Origin: CAYNEL01 sp964396225
GTDB taxonomy: Bacteria; Patescibacteriota; Minisyncoccia; Moranbacterales; UBA1568
Assembly: GCA_964396225.1 (NCBI GenBank)
Contig: CAYNEL010000003.1
Location: forward strand, 1-48,709
Length of the DNA: 48,709 nt
Direction of reading: 5' to 3'
The position numbers and the translations under genes are program-made. Below the pieces are notes generated by a model that saw nothing but the letters and a program-made list of their open reading frames with translations, did no database searches and was not told the DNA's origin. The first letter of the stretch is position 1. Every line of letters starts with the position of its first letter. Below, in pieces: positions 39,441 through 47,683 of the stretch.

Positions 39441-39470
39441 AAAAATCCCAACCATTAAGAGGTTGGGATT
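39441..39470. terminator. Terminator between the DciA-like gene and PBP1A
   Basis: AATCCCAACC (39444-39453) and GGTTGGGATT (39461-39470) form a perfect 10-bp stem with a 7-nt loop. On the minus strand it is followed by TTTTTG, so it best terminates the PBP gene. On the plus strand the T-tract is missing. Confidence 0.75.
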
Positions 39471-39494
39471 GGATCGTATCGCTGGGCGGAGGAT

Positions 39495-42062
39495 TTAGAA
39501 ACTCACCTGCATCTCAGCCTCATCTTTGGCCTCGTTGCCGTTTTTGTCCTTGACCCTGACCTGGATGGTCACCGTCGAGCCGTTTTTGCCGGCCGGGATC
39601 TCGTATTCGACGCTGTAAGGCTTGCTCCCCGTTGAGCCGGCCCCGTCACCATCCACTTCGTAACTGACCGACTCCACTCCGTACGGGGCGCTCACATCCA
39701 CTGAGAGGGTGACTTTCTGGGAAGAGGTCGAACCCGGGGTCTTGAGTGAGATCTTAGGCTTGTATTTCGAGAAGTCGTCCTCACGGCATTCGTCTTCCGG
39801 TGGAGCGTCGATGATAGTGCCCTTTTCGTCCTCGTAGTATTTTTCAACCGCCTTCTCCCAGTTCTTGTATTGGGGGTCATTGGAAGGTTTCTCGGGGATG
39901 GGACCTCTCGGGTCGCTCCGATCCACATAATAGAGGATGGAGTGGGCGTTGATGAAGTCCCGCTTTTTCACCTCGCTTTCGGGGCAGTATTTGTTCGCCT
40001 TGCAATACTGGTCCTTTTCACCCGGAATCTCGCACACTTTCATGTTCTTGTCCTGCTCAATCTTGCCGGAGAGGAGCGGCTTGGTAGTCTTGCCTTCCCC
40101 CTCACCGATGTAGTCGTCGGGATTGTAGGTGGGGAACTTGTCCGGCGCGTAGTTGGCCAGCGCCTTATCCATATAGGCGCGCCAGATAGGCGCGGCCACG
40201 ACCGATCCGTCGGCCCCTTCGGCCATGGAGGCGTTGTCGTTGTTGCCCACCCAGACCCCTGTCACGAGATTGGGCGTATAGCCGACTGTCCAGGCGTCCC
40301 GGAACTCGTTGGTGGTGCCCGTCTTGACCGCCACCTGGCGGTTGTCGAAGCGGAGTGGATTGTTTTCCCCGAAGATCCAGGCCCGGTTTCCGTTGTCCGA
40401 AAGGACGGCGTCGAGCATGGCCACGTATTTCTCTTCGACCACCCGCTCCCCGCCATTGTCCCGGTACTCCTCCAAAACTGCGCCGCTCTGGTCGGTCACC
40501 TTGAGGATGGCGGTTGTTGGGCGTTTGACGCCGCCCGCGGCCAAGGTGCCGAAAGCGCTCGCGTGGTCGAGGAGCTTCACCTCCCCACCCCCCAAGACCA
40601 GCGAAAGGCCATAACGGTCCGGCTGGTTTAAAGTGGTGATGCCGAGGCTTTTGGCGATGGCGATGGCGTCTTTCACTCCGACGAGGTAGAGGGTTTGCAC
40701 GGCCGGGATGTTGAGTGAGCCGCCGAGCGCCTTGGCCATCGTGACCATGCCGTTGAATTTGCCGTTGTAGTTCTGGGGTTCGTACGATTTACCGTCCTCC
40801 GTCTCGAAATTCATCTTGACGTCGTAGAGGATGGTTTCCGGCAGATAGCCCTTGGTGAAGGCGGTGAGGTAGACGTACGGCTTGAAAGAGGAGCCGGGCT
40901 GCCGGTCGCGGATGGTGACGTTCACCTGGCCGTCGATGGTCTGGTCGAAATAATCCTTGGAGCCGACCATGGCGAGGATGTGGCCCGTCTTGGGATCGAG
41001 GGAGACGAGGGCGGCGTTGTTTGCCCGGAGGCGCAGGTTTTTGGCTGCGCCCTCACGGACGGCGGCCTCGGCGATCTGCTGCTTCTCCCAGTCGAGGGTG
41101 GTGTACACTCGGAGGCCGCCCTGTTCGACCGCCTGCTCGCCGTACTTCTCTTCCAAGTACTCCTTAACGTACATTACGAAATGCGGAGCGTCGATCTTTT
41201 CGCGCTGGGGTCGGAGCTTGTCGAAAACAGGAACAGACTTGGCTTCGCGGGCCTGATCGGCGCTGATGTAGCCGAGGCGGGCCATCTGGTCGAGGGCGTA
41301 TTCCTGGCGCGCCTTCAGCTCCTCGCGCCGGGAACCGTAGGGCGAGTAGCGGCTGGGGGCTCTCGGAAGCGAGGCGAGGAGCGCCGATTCGTCCAGAGTG
41401 AGCTCGCGGGCGTGCTTGCCGAAGAAAGTCTGGGCCGCCGCCTCGATGCCGTAGGCGTTGGAACCGTAAGGGATCTCGTTCAGGTACATGCCGAGGATTT
41501 CGTCCTTGGAGAATTTCTGCTCGATTTCAAGGGAGAGGATGAGCTCCTTGACCTTGCGGGCGAGGGTCTTCTCGTTGGTAAGGAGCGAGTTCTTCACGAA
41601 CTGCTGGGTGATGGTGGACGCGCCCTGGGCCGCCGAGAGGTGACGGATGTCGGCGACAATGGCACGCAGGATGGAACGCGGGTGGACCCCGAAATGCTCG
41701 TAGAAGCTCTGGTCTTCCAGGGTGATGGTGGCGGCCCGGACCGACTCGGGGATGTCGCCAAAAGGGATGACGGTGCGTTTCTCCTCCCCGTGCACTTCGT
41801 AGAGGACGTGTTCGCCGGTACGATCGTAAATCTTGGTGGATTCGGCGATGACACGTTTATTGATCTTGCCGGGACTGGGCAGATCCTTGGCCACGTAGGC
41901 GAAGACAGCCACGACCGCGGCAAAGCCGAGGCCTCCGGTCCAGAGGATGATTTTCTTGGCGATGCGCCAACGCTTGGTCCGGCGGGCGGTCCGGAAGGGA
42001 TCCGGCAGGAGGCCGGGGCGCGAGCGTTTCGGTAAGCGGAAAGAAAAGTCCCGGAAAGCCAT
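39495..42062 (-). CDS. Bifunctional class A penicillin-binding protein (PBP1A-type)
   Basis: This enzyme polymerises glycan strands and cross-links peptidoglycan on the outer face of the membrane. The 855-residue protein has a basic cytoplasmic N-terminus, one membrane helix (about 37-57), a GT51 transglycosylase domain with EDQSFYEHFGVHP (E116 catalytic) and QGASTITQQFVKN, and a transpeptidase domain. The transpeptidase motifs are GSSFKP (nucleophile Ser near 389), SLN (near 450) and KTGTTNE (near 581). The C-terminal 200 residues form a Cys-containing linker and an Ig-like domain (SLKTPGSTSSQKVTLSVDVSAPYG). ATG 42062 (ttctATG) is clear. The intact transpeptidase suggests a real peptidoglycan wall. 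Confidence 0.95.
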   Translation of the reverse strand: MAFRDFSFRLPKRSRPGLLPDPFRTARRTKRWRIAKKIILWTGGLGFAAVVAVFAYVAKDLPSPGKINKRVIAESTKIYDRTGEHVLYEVHGEEKRTVIPFGDIPESVRAATITLEDQSFYEHFGVHPRSILRAIVADIRHLSAAQGASTITQQFVKNSLLTNEKTLARKVKELILSLEIEQKFSKDEILGMYLNEIPYGSNAYGIEAAAQTFFGKHARELTLDESALLASLPRAPSRYSPYGSRREELKARQEYALDQMARLGYISADQAREAKSVPVFDKLRPQREKIDAPHFVMYVKEYLEEKYGEQAVEQGGLRVYTTLDWEKQQIAEAAVREGAAKNLRLRANNAALVSLDPKTGHILAMVGSKDYFDQTIDGQVNVTIRDRQPGSSFKPYVYLTAFTKGYLPETILYDVKMNFETEDGKSYEPQNYNGKFNGMVTMAKALGGSLNIPAVQTLYLVGVKDAIAIAKSLGITTLNQPDRYGLSLVLGGGEVKLLDHASAFGTLAAGGVKRPTTAILKVTDQSGAVLEEYRDNGGERVVEEKYVAMLDAVLSDNGNRAWIFGENNPLRFDNRQVAVKTGTTNEFRDAWTVGYTPNLVTGVWVGNNDNASMAEGADGSVVAAPIWRAYMDKALANYAPDKFPTYNPDDYIGEGEGKTTKPLLSGKIEQDKNMKVCEIPGEKDQYCKANKYCPESEVKKRDFINAHSILYYVDRSDPRGPIPEKPSNDPQYKNWEKAVEKYYEDEKGTIIDAPPEDECREDDFSKYKPKISLKTPGSTSSQKVTLSVDVSAPYGVESVSYEVDGDGAGSTGSKPYSVEYEIPAGKNGSTVTIQVRVKDKNGNEAKDEAEMQVSF

Positions 42063-42087
42063 AGAAAAGGATGGTTCGGTACCTCCT

Positions 42088-42116
42088 ACTATCCCGTATT
42101 TGCGGTCCGCTGTAAA
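42088..42116 (-). promoter_or_regulatory. Promoter of the PBP1A gene
   Basis: On the minus strand, TTTACA (42111-42116), a 17-bp spacer and GATAGT (42088-42093). The start point falls near 42081, so the upstream AGGAGGT at 42081-42087 would not be in the mRNA. Confidence 0.6.
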
Positions 42117-42156
42117 CCCGACGTGGGCAGGCGCGGCTTGTTTGAAGCCCGTTTCC

Positions 42157-43557
42157 TTATTTCTCGACGTCGATGAGGAATTCCCCCAGGTTGCGGCGGC
42201 CGATGATGGCTGGGTATTTCAGGCCGGCCCGGTCGATGATGGAGACTTTGGCGCTCATCTCGACGTTGCCGAGGAGGAGGGTGACGCGTACCATCGGCCG
42301 GTAGGTGTTGCCGTTGGACGCCTTGGTGATGACGGTTCCAGCCAGATCGGGGATATCGCCGAGCCGCTTCTGACGCTCCTCTCGGGTGAGTTGGGAGGCG
42401 GCATCGTAGTCGAGTCCGGCCGCGTGGAAGGACGCCAGCACGTGCCCGTAGCCGAGGGCGTGGGCGAGATTGTCGTCGATGGCGCTGAAGCCCGCTCCGG
42501 TGTCGATCTTGGCCTCTACCTCCACGGTCTTCCCCTCCTTGCCGACGAGAGTGATCTTTTCAATTGCCCCGATGATCTTCTTGCCCGAGATACCCTCCAC
42601 CCCTTCCTTGATCTCGCCGCCGAAGAGGTCCATCCCGACGCGCACTCCACGGGCAGTGCTCTTGATGGATAGGCCGCTCACCCGGCGCAGCCGGCTAGCC
42701 AGGCCTTCGCGGTTGGCCAGCTGGATGGAAAGGCCGGGCCGCGCGTTCAGTTCGAGGAGGACCGGTCCCTGGTCCCGGTCGATGGCGATGTCGGCCCCAA
42801 GGAAGCCCAATCCCGAAGCTTTTTGGGCGTCCACCGCCATCCGTAGGATGTCTTTCCAATAGGGGATGCGGATGCCGGAGAGGGAAAGACGGGTGCCGGG
42901 CAGGAAGTCGATATACGACTGCTTGCGCCAGATGGCGCTTGTGGTGATACCGAGCGCGAGATCGATGCCCACGCCCACGGCGCCCTGCTGGAGGTTGGCC
43001 TTGCCCTGGGATTCCCGCGTCGGGAGGCGAAGCATGGCCATCACCGGCACGTGGTTGAAAACGATGACGCGGATGTCAGGGATGCCCTTGAAGGTGTAGG
43101 GCTTGAAAGGCTTGAAGAGCTTGACGCGCTCCTCGAAAAAGGCGATGTCGGGAACGCTGGAAAGTGAATACGAGCCGTCCAGGATGTTGCGGATGTGGGT
43201 CCGGAGATCTTCAGCGGAAACGAGCGAACCATCGGCCTTGATCCAGGTGTTGGGACGGTCTTTTTTCTTGCCGTAGACGACCACGATGCCCTCGCCGCCG
43301 AAACCACGGTTGGGCTTCAGGGCGAAACTTTGCGGGAGCGTCCCCCAGTCGAACATTTCCAGTTCCTGGACGTTCCGGATCTTGGCGATGAGTTTCGGCA
43401 CGGCCAGGCCGTGTTTCCGGAGGAGGCGCTTGGAGAGGATTTTGTTGTCTGCCAGACGCTTGGCAACTCCCCGGTTGTACGGCCGGAGGTATTCCAAGTT
43501 ACGGGCGTTCATGCCGAGGAGCTCCCGGCTTTTCTTGAGCGACGTCCACCAGGTCAT
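42157..43557 (-). CDS. RimK-like ATP-grasp ligase fused to a retropepsin-like domain
   Basis: ATP-grasp ligases of this group join an amino acid or amine to a carboxylate. The 466-residue protein has two parts. Residues about 35-305 are an ATP-grasp fold: AKRLADNKILSKRLLRKHGLAVPKL, then SFALKPNRGFGGEGIVVVYG (Gly-rich ATP loop), and DQGPVLLELNARPGLSIQLAN with the metal-binding Glu/Asn. Residues about 325-466 are a retropepsin-like (RimK-associated aspartyl protease) domain with catalytic-type KIDTGAGFSAID (D352) and YPAIIGRRNLGEFLIDVEK. The fusion and its neighbour, a 7TM protein, match the peptide-modification neighbourhoods described by comparative genomics of amidoligases. The substrate is unknown. 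ATG 43557 (actATG). Confidence 0.85.
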   Translation of the reverse strand: MTWWTSLKKSRELLGMNARNLEYLRPYNRGVAKRLADNKILSKRLLRKHGLAVPKLIAKIRNVQELEMFDWGTLPQSFALKPNRGFGGEGIVVVYGKKKDRPNTWIKADGSLVSAEDLRTHIRNILDGSYSLSSVPDIAFFEERVKLFKPFKPYTFKGIPDIRVIVFNHVPVMAMLRLPTRESQGKANLQQGAVGVGIDLALGITTSAIWRKQSYIDFLPGTRLSLSGIRIPYWKDILRMAVDAQKASGLGFLGADIAIDRDQGPVLLELNARPGLSIQLANREGLASRLRRVSGLSIKSTARGVRVGMDLFGGEIKEGVEGISGKKIIGAIEKITLVGKEGKTVEVEAKIDTGAGFSAIDDNLAHALGYGHVLASFHAAGLDYDAASQLTREERQKRLGDIPDLAGTVITKASNGNTYRPMVRVTLLLGNVEMSAKVSIIDRAGLKYPAIIGRRNLGEFLIDVEK

Positions 43558-43590
43558 AGTTCGGATTTCACGGAGCGAGGGCGCCGGGCG

Positions 43591-44235
43591 TCAGCTGAGG
43601 AGCTTGCGGAAGCGGAGGTATTCCGAAAAGCGGAGCCCCGTCCATTTGCCGAGCCAGAAGTTGATGGGCAGGGTGAGGAGGACCAGCCACGGGTAGTGGA
43701 TGAGCCAGTTGCCCAGGGTGGACGAAGCCGCCACGGCGTAGCCAATGAGTGAGAGGAGGAGGGTTTCCAGGGCGAGCAGGACGGCCGTACGGTCGCCCTT
43801 TTCCATCTGAGCGGCCACGAATTTTTCGACCAGCGTGATCATGATGAGGAGCGGAAAGATGGAAACCGCGGCCAGACCGGTGCGGTGGAGCGAGCCGCCG
43901 ACCGCGAGCACAGCCAGGATGGCCAGCGAGACGAAGGTGAGCATGATAGCCACGCGCGGGAGATAGAGGAGGCGGAAGCGGCGCAACACGAGGCGAGACA
44001 CCATCCCTGAGAGCACCATGGCGAGGAAGATCACCACCCCGTACTTCACCCCTTTCGGCCCGAAGGCGAGGAAAGCGAAGGTGATGATGGAGGGAGTGTA
44101 GATGCCGAACGCTTTGATGCCGATGACCTGGCGGAAAAAAGCCATCAGGGTGGCGATGATAGGGAACATAAGGAGGAGGACCGCCGTATCCTGCGGGACC
44201 CCTTGTTCGACGACGAAAGCGATGAAAGGATGCAT
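43591..44235 (-). CDS. 7TM protein of the transglutaminase/ATP-grasp neighbourhood
   Basis: The 214-residue protein is an all-membrane seven-helix protein (HPFIAFVVEQGVPQDTAVLL then TLMAFFRQVIGIKAFGIYTP, followed by further helices). The VIGIKAFGIYTP-IITFAF block resembles the 7TM domain that is usually fused to an inactive transglutaminase-like domain and occurs next to RimK-like ATP-grasp ligases. Here the transglutaminase part is missing and the 7TM stands alone. It lies 33 bp before the ATP-grasp/retropepsin gene and is probably cotranscribed with it. ATG 44235 (gttATG). A longer TTG start at 44241 adds only two residues. Confidence 0.75.
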   Translation of the reverse strand: MHPFIAFVVEQGVPQDTAVLLLMFPIIATLMAFFRQVIGIKAFGIYTPSIITFAFLAFGPKGVKYGVVIFLAMVLSGMVSRLVLRRFRLLYLPRVAIMLTFVSLAILAVLAVGGSLHRTGLAAVSIFPLLIMITLVEKFVAAQMEKGDRTAVLLALETLLLSLIGYAVAASSTLGNWLIHYPWLVLLTLPINFWLGKWTGLRFSEYLRFRKLLS

Positions 44236-44308
44236 AACCAACTCAGTTATTAGAGAGCGCGTTCACGCATTGTGGGTTGAAACCTCAAAACTCAAAGCCT
44301 ATGGCCCG

Positions 44309-44797
44309 TCAACGCCTGAGCCCGTTGATTTTCCTCGAGTGGCAATGACAGAGGGCGATGGCCACCGCGTCGGCCGCGTCGTCGGGGGTAGGGACGGCGT
44401 CCAGGCGGAGGATGCTTTTCACCATCAATTGTACTTGCTTTTTGTCAGCTTGGCCGTATCCTGTCAAGGCCTGTTTGACCTGAAGAGGAGTATATTCGGC
44501 CATCGGCAGGCCGAGACGCTCCAGCGTGAGGAGGATGGCGCCCCGCGCCTGGGCCACCGCGATGGCGGTTTTCTGGTTGTTGAAAAAGAACAATGACTCG
44601 ATTCCCGCTTCTTCCGGAGCGTAGCGGGCGACGATTCCCTCGAGATCCCTGGCGATTTCCAAGAGGCGCGTCGGGAGCGGGGTCTTGGCGGGAGTTGAGA
44701 AATGTCCGAAACCGAGCGCCTTCAATGTGCCGCTGTCCTCCTCGAGAACTGCCCAGCCGACGGTTGCGGTGCCCGGATCGATGCCGAGGATACGCAT
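44309..44797 (-). CDS. ruvC: Holliday junction resolvase RuvC
   Basis: RuvC cuts Holliday junctions symmetrically and works with RuvAB. The 162-residue protein has the catalytic acidic residues D7 (ILGIDPGTATVG), E67 (AGIESLFFFNNQ) and D140/D143 (TPDDAADAVAIALCH), plus the usual YTPLQVKQALTGYGQADKKQVQ. Length is normal. ATG 44797 (gcctATG) fits the family N-terminus better than the longer start at 44815. It is followed 73 nt later by the 7TM gene. ruvB lies 1.8 kb away on the same strand, while no ruvA is visible in the window. Confidence 0.96.
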   Translation of the reverse strand: MRILGIDPGTATVGWAVLEEDSGTLKALGFGHFSTPAKTPLPTRLLEIARDLEGIVARYAPEEAGIESLFFFNNQKTAIAVAQARGAILLTLERLGLPMAEYTPLQVKQALTGYGQADKKQVQLMVKSILRLDAVPTPDDAADAVAIALCHCHSRKINGLRR

Positions 44798-44836
44798 AGG
44801 CGTTTCAAAATCCAAACACTCGATTTCAAAAACCTG

Positions 44837-44850
44837 GAATTTGCAAATTC
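44837..44850. repeat. Perfect 14-bp palindrome in the ruvC-yebC gap
   Basis: GAATTTGCAAATTC is a perfect palindrome, followed directly by GGAATTCGG. It lies between ruvC and yebC and could be an operator. It is AT-rich compared with the flanks. Confidence 0.5.
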
Positions 44851-44860
44851 GGAATTCGGG

Positions 44861-45592
44861 TTAGGCAAGGTTGTCGTACACCGCTTGGACATCGTCATAC
44901 TCTTCGAGCTTCTCGACGAGCCTTTCATATCCAGCGCGGTTTTCGGGCGCCAACTCGGTTTTTTGGGTAGCGCGGAAGGAGAGGCCGGCGCCCTCGATGG
45001 CGAGGCCGGCCGAGCGCAGGGCTTCGGACACCCTCTGAAGGTCCTCTGGCTTGGTATACACAAACAGACTTTTGTCTTCAGTGTCCGTCTCGATGTCCTG
45101 GGCACCGGCCTCGATCGCCTGCCACTCCGCCTGTTCGCGGCCCGATTCGTCCTGGTAGGAGAGGGCTATTTCCCCCACACTTTCGAACATGAAAGCGACC
45201 GCGCCGGGCACCACCATTTTGCCGCCGCCTTTGGCGAGGATGTTTTTGATCTCGCTCACGGCGCGGTTCTTGTTATCCGTGGCGGCTTTGATGAGCATAG
45301 CGACGTTGCCCGGCCCGTAGCCCTCGTAGACCACTTCCTCGATCGTCTCGGCGTCCTTGCCCGTGCCCAGGCCTCGGGCGATGGCCCGTTCGATGTTGTC
45401 CTTGGGCATGTTGACGCTCCGCGCCTGGTCGATGGCCAGGCGAAGCCGGAAATTGGTCTCAGGATTGCCCCCGCCCCCCTCGCGGGCAGCGACGGCGACG
45501 AGGCGGGCCACCTTAGTAAAGACGCCGGCCCGCTTCTTGTCCTCGATACCCTTCTTGTGTTTGATGCCAGCCCAATGGGAGTGTCCTGACAT
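44861..45592 (-). CDS. yebC: YebC/PmpR family protein
   Basis: YebC-type proteins were long annotated as transcription regulators, and recent work links this family to translation of proline-rich stretches. The 243-residue protein has the full family form: SGHSHWAGIKHKKGIEDKKRAGVFTKVARLV at the N-terminus, ARSVNMPKDNIERAI, VVYEGYGPGNVAMLIKAATDNKNRAVSEIKNIL and a C-terminal domain ending LVEKLEEYDDVQAVYDNL. ATG 45592 (gtATG). It sits in a ruvC-yebC cluster, common in bacteria. Given the Pro-rich membrane protein at 5.8-7.3 kb, a link to polyproline translation is conceivable but unproven. Confidence 0.96.
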   Translation of the reverse strand: MSGHSHWAGIKHKKGIEDKKRAGVFTKVARLVAVAAREGGGGNPETNFRLRLAIDQARSVNMPKDNIERAIARGLGTGKDAETIEEVVYEGYGPGNVAMLIKAATDNKNRAVSEIKNILAKGGGKMVVPGAVAFMFESVGEIALSYQDESGREQAEWQAIEAGAQDIETDTEDKSLFVYTKPEDLQRVSEALRSAGLAIEGAGLSFRATQKTELAPENRAGYERLVEKLEEYDDVQAVYDNLA

Positions 45593-45634
45593 ACCGTTCG
45601 GGAAAACCTGATTAACGCGGAGTCAGCCGCCAGG

Positions 45635-46237
45635 TCAAGAGAGCGTGTCCGCCTTCGCGGGCTTCTCATCGGTCCCGAAGAGTCGGACGAGGTTGCTTGC
45701 GACATGCGGAGGATGGGGCTGGGAGAGTTGGATGATGGCGTCGCGGATCTGGTTGGGGCGTGGCACCTGGCGGAAGACGAAACGCCGCTGTTCGCCGGCC
45801 GTCTGGACATAGACGTCGCCGTAATCAAGGAGGGTGGGGATGAGGCCGCGAATCTCACTCGTTACATCCTGGACGCGGGTGATCTGCAGCTCGGCGATAT
45901 CCCGGACGAACAGCCCTTTCTGCTCGATGTTGACGATGCGCTGGTTGGTGACGATCCAGACATCGAAGTAATAGTCGATCCACAGGATGAAGGCGTAGAA
46001 CCAAAAGAAGAGGGCGGCCGTGCTCTCAAGGAACGTCAGGCCCTGGAAGAGGGGATCGGCCGGGTTCACAATGAGCCAGTAGCGGATAGCCGCCGATCCG
46101 CCCAACGTGAGGATGAGGGCTAGGAAAAGTCCGAAATAGTGGAGGGCGATGTTGAACCAGTGGCGGTGGATGATCCGCGTGATGCGCTCGTCCGGATGCT
46201 GGCCTTTGAAATGGTATTGGTCGTAGCGGCGCATCAT
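45635..46237 (-). CDS. PH-domain (bPH2-type) membrane protein
   Basis: The 200-residue protein has two N-terminal membrane helices (about 28-52 and 68-92, ALHYFGLFLALILTLGGSAA and AALFFWFYAFILWIDYYF). A bacterial PH-like domain follows (about 93-175), with the family-like WIVTNQRIVNIEQKGLFVRDIAELQITRVQDVTSE. Bacterial bPH proteins of this layout are widespread and mostly of unknown function, possibly membrane-stress sensors. Two ATGs lie next to each other (46237 and 46234); the first (ctctATG) is used. It is 5 bp downstream of a small membrane protein gene on the same strand, so the two are cotranscribed. Confidence 0.85.
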   Translation of the reverse strand: MMRRYDQYHFKGQHPDERITRIIHRHWFNIALHYFGLFLALILTLGGSAAIRYWLIVNPADPLFQGLTFLESTAALFFWFYAFILWIDYYFDVWIVTNQRIVNIEQKGLFVRDIAELQITRVQDVTSEIRGLIPTLLDYGDVYVQTAGEQRRFVFRQVPRPNQIRDAIIQLSQPHPPHVASNLVRLFGTDEKPAKADTLS

Positions 46238-46242
46238 AGAGG

Positions 46243-46485
46243 TCAGAAAGGGGAAGCGGCGGTGCCGCCCGCGGGCAGGCCGATGAGCTGCTCCACCGGC
46301 AAGGCCTGATAGGCCAGCCAGTTGGCCGCTACAAGGAGGAGGGTGCCCATGGTGAAGGCAAGAACGATCGCGCCAGCCCGGCTTTTGTTGAGCGAGTATT
46401 GGACGAAGTGGTAGATGATGAAGGCGCTGGCGAAGACGTAGACCAGGAGAAGGACGCCGTAGAAAACGGTGACGAGGGACGACAT
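46243..46485 (-). CDS. Small two-helix membrane protein, unknown function
   Basis: This 80-residue protein has two strong membrane helices (about 3-25, LVTVFYGVLLLVYVFASAFIIY; about 38-60, AGAIVLAFTMGTLLLVAANWLAY) joined by a short basic turn (SLNKSRAG), and a Gly/Pro tail. There is no recognised family motif. ATG 46485 (cttATG). The stop lies 5 bp before the PH-domain gene, which strongly suggests a shared operon and perhaps a shared membrane complex. Reading frame and hydrophobicity support a real gene despite its size. Confidence 0.7.
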   Translation of the reverse strand: MSSLVTVFYGVLLLVYVFASAFIIYHFVQYSLNKSRAGAIVLAFTMGTLLLVAANWLAYQALPVEQLIGLPAGGTAASPF

Positions 46486-46495
46486 AAGGGAAAAA

Positions 46496-46534
46496 TTTTT
46501 GGCGCCCAGCGGGGCGACTGTGCCATCGGGCGCC
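46496..46534 (-). terminator. Possible terminator after ruvB
   Basis: GGCGCCC (46501-46507) and GGGCGCC (46528-46534) form a 7-bp stem with a 20-nt loop, followed on the minus strand by AAAAATTTTT. The A-tract before the T-run makes it imperfect. Confidence 0.4.
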
Positions 46535-46594
46535 GTGCGTTGGCGCCGGCCTGGCTGACTTCAGTCTGGCACGCCTGTTCGGACGGAGTCAATC

Positions 46595-47605
46595 TTAGAG
46601 CAATTTGTCCTGGCGCTCGGCGGGCGGCGTGAGGCCGAGGTGGCGGAAGCCCGCGTCCGTCACCATGCGGCCGCGCGGGGTACGTTCGAGAAAACCGATT
46701 TGGATGAGATAGGGCTCGTAGACGTCCTCGATGGTTTGGACTTCTTCGGAAAGCATGGCGGCGATGGTGTTGACGCCCACCGGCCCGCCTTTGAATTTCT
46801 CGATGATGGCCCGCAGCACGCCCCGATCGGTCGGCTCCAGACCGAGATGGTCCACCTCGAGGAGGTCGAGGGTGTGACGGGCCAGATCAGCGGTGATCTT
46901 CTCGTGGTTGCCGATCTGGGCCATGTCCCGGACGCGTTTCAGGAGGCGGTTGCCCACGCGTGGGGTCTGACGGCTGGCGGCCGCGATGGTCTCGGCACCG
47001 CTTTCATCGATCGGGACGTTGAGGATCCGGCTTGAACGTTCCAGGATTTTGCGCATCTCGCCCGGTTCGTAGAATTCCAGACGGTGCACCGAGCCGAAGC
47101 GGTTGCGGAGCGGGTTGGAGATAGCGCCCAGCCGGGTGGTGGCGCCGATCAGGGTGAAGCGCGGCAGGTCGAGTTGGATGGTGCGGGCCGACGGACCCTT
47201 GCCGATGATGATGTCGAGTTTGTAATCCTCCATGGCCGGGTAGAGGACCTCCTCGATGAGTTTGTTGAGCCGGTGGATCTCATCGATGAAGAGGACGTCG
47301 CCGTCCTGGAGGTTGGTGAGGATGGAACCGAAGTCGCCGACGCGTTCGATGGCCGGGCCGCTGGTAACGCGGATGTTCACGCCCATCTCGCGGGCGATGA
47401 TGTGTGAGAGGGTGGTCTTGCCGAGGCCCGCCGGACCGTAGAGGAGGACGTGCTCGATAGGCTCCGATCGTTTCTTGGCCGCGTCGATCAGGATCCGGAG
47501 GTTGGTCTTGATCTTCTCCTGGCCGATGTACTCGTCGAACCGGCTCGGTCGGAGCGAATTCTCAAATTGTGACTCCTCGGGGGTGGGGGTGGTGGTGTTG
47601 AGCAT
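46595..47605 (-). CDS. ruvB: Holliday junction branch-migration ATPase RuvB
   Basis: RuvB is the AAA+ motor that drives branch migration with RuvA. The 336-residue protein is full length: SLRPSRFDEYIGQEKIKTNL at the start, Walker A GPAGLGKTTLSHIIA near 57, the signature RVTSGPAIERVGD, Walker B VLFIDEIHRLNKLIEEVLYPAMEDYKLDIIIG, the ATTRLGAISNPLRNRFG sensor/arginine-finger stretch, and the winged-helix C-terminus ending YLIQIGFLERTPRGR. ATG 47605 (tttATG). A TGG-TAGAAT promoter lies 31 nt upstream and overlaps, back to back, a plus-strand promoter. Confidence 0.97.
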   Translation of the reverse strand: MLNTTTPTPEESQFENSLRPSRFDEYIGQEKIKTNLRILIDAAKKRSEPIEHVLLYGPAGLGKTTLSHIIAREMGVNIRVTSGPAIERVGDFGSILTNLQDGDVLFIDEIHRLNKLIEEVLYPAMEDYKLDIIIGKGPSARTIQLDLPRFTLIGATTRLGAISNPLRNRFGSVHRLEFYEPGEMRKILERSSRILNVPIDESGAETIAAASRQTPRVGNRLLKRVRDMAQIGNHEKITADLARHTLDLLEVDHLGLEPTDRGVLRAIIEKFKGGPVGVNTIAAMLSEEVQTIEDVYEPYLIQIGFLERTPRGRMVTDAGFRHLGLTPPAERQDKLL

Positions 47606-47635
47606 AAAGAGGCTTTTTCAAGCCATTTCTAAGAC

Positions 47636-47644
47636 ATTCTACCA
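47636..47644 (-). promoter_or_regulatory. Extended -10 promoter of ruvB
   Basis: On the minus strand, TGG-TAGAAT lies 31 nt before ATG 47605. The leader contains a small GGCTT/AAGCC hairpin (47611-47624). The -35 would fall inside the divergent promoter at 47649-47677. Confidence 0.6.
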
Positions 47645-47648
47645 CTTA

Positions 47649-47677
47649 TTGACAAAAGGGAAAACCCATGCTAAACT
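47649..47677 (+). promoter_or_regulatory. Consensus promoter of candidate ncRNA B
   Basis: TTGACA (47649-47654), a 17-bp spacer and TAAACT (47672-47677) with a TGC extension before the -10. The start point is near 47684. It is the strongest -35 match in this part of the window. Confidence 0.88.
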
Positions 47678-47683
47678 GGCCGG

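Noticed and set aside
40980..42035. 351-codon plus-strand frame across PBP1A
   Set aside because: Shadow of a certain PBP1A gene. It has no motifs.
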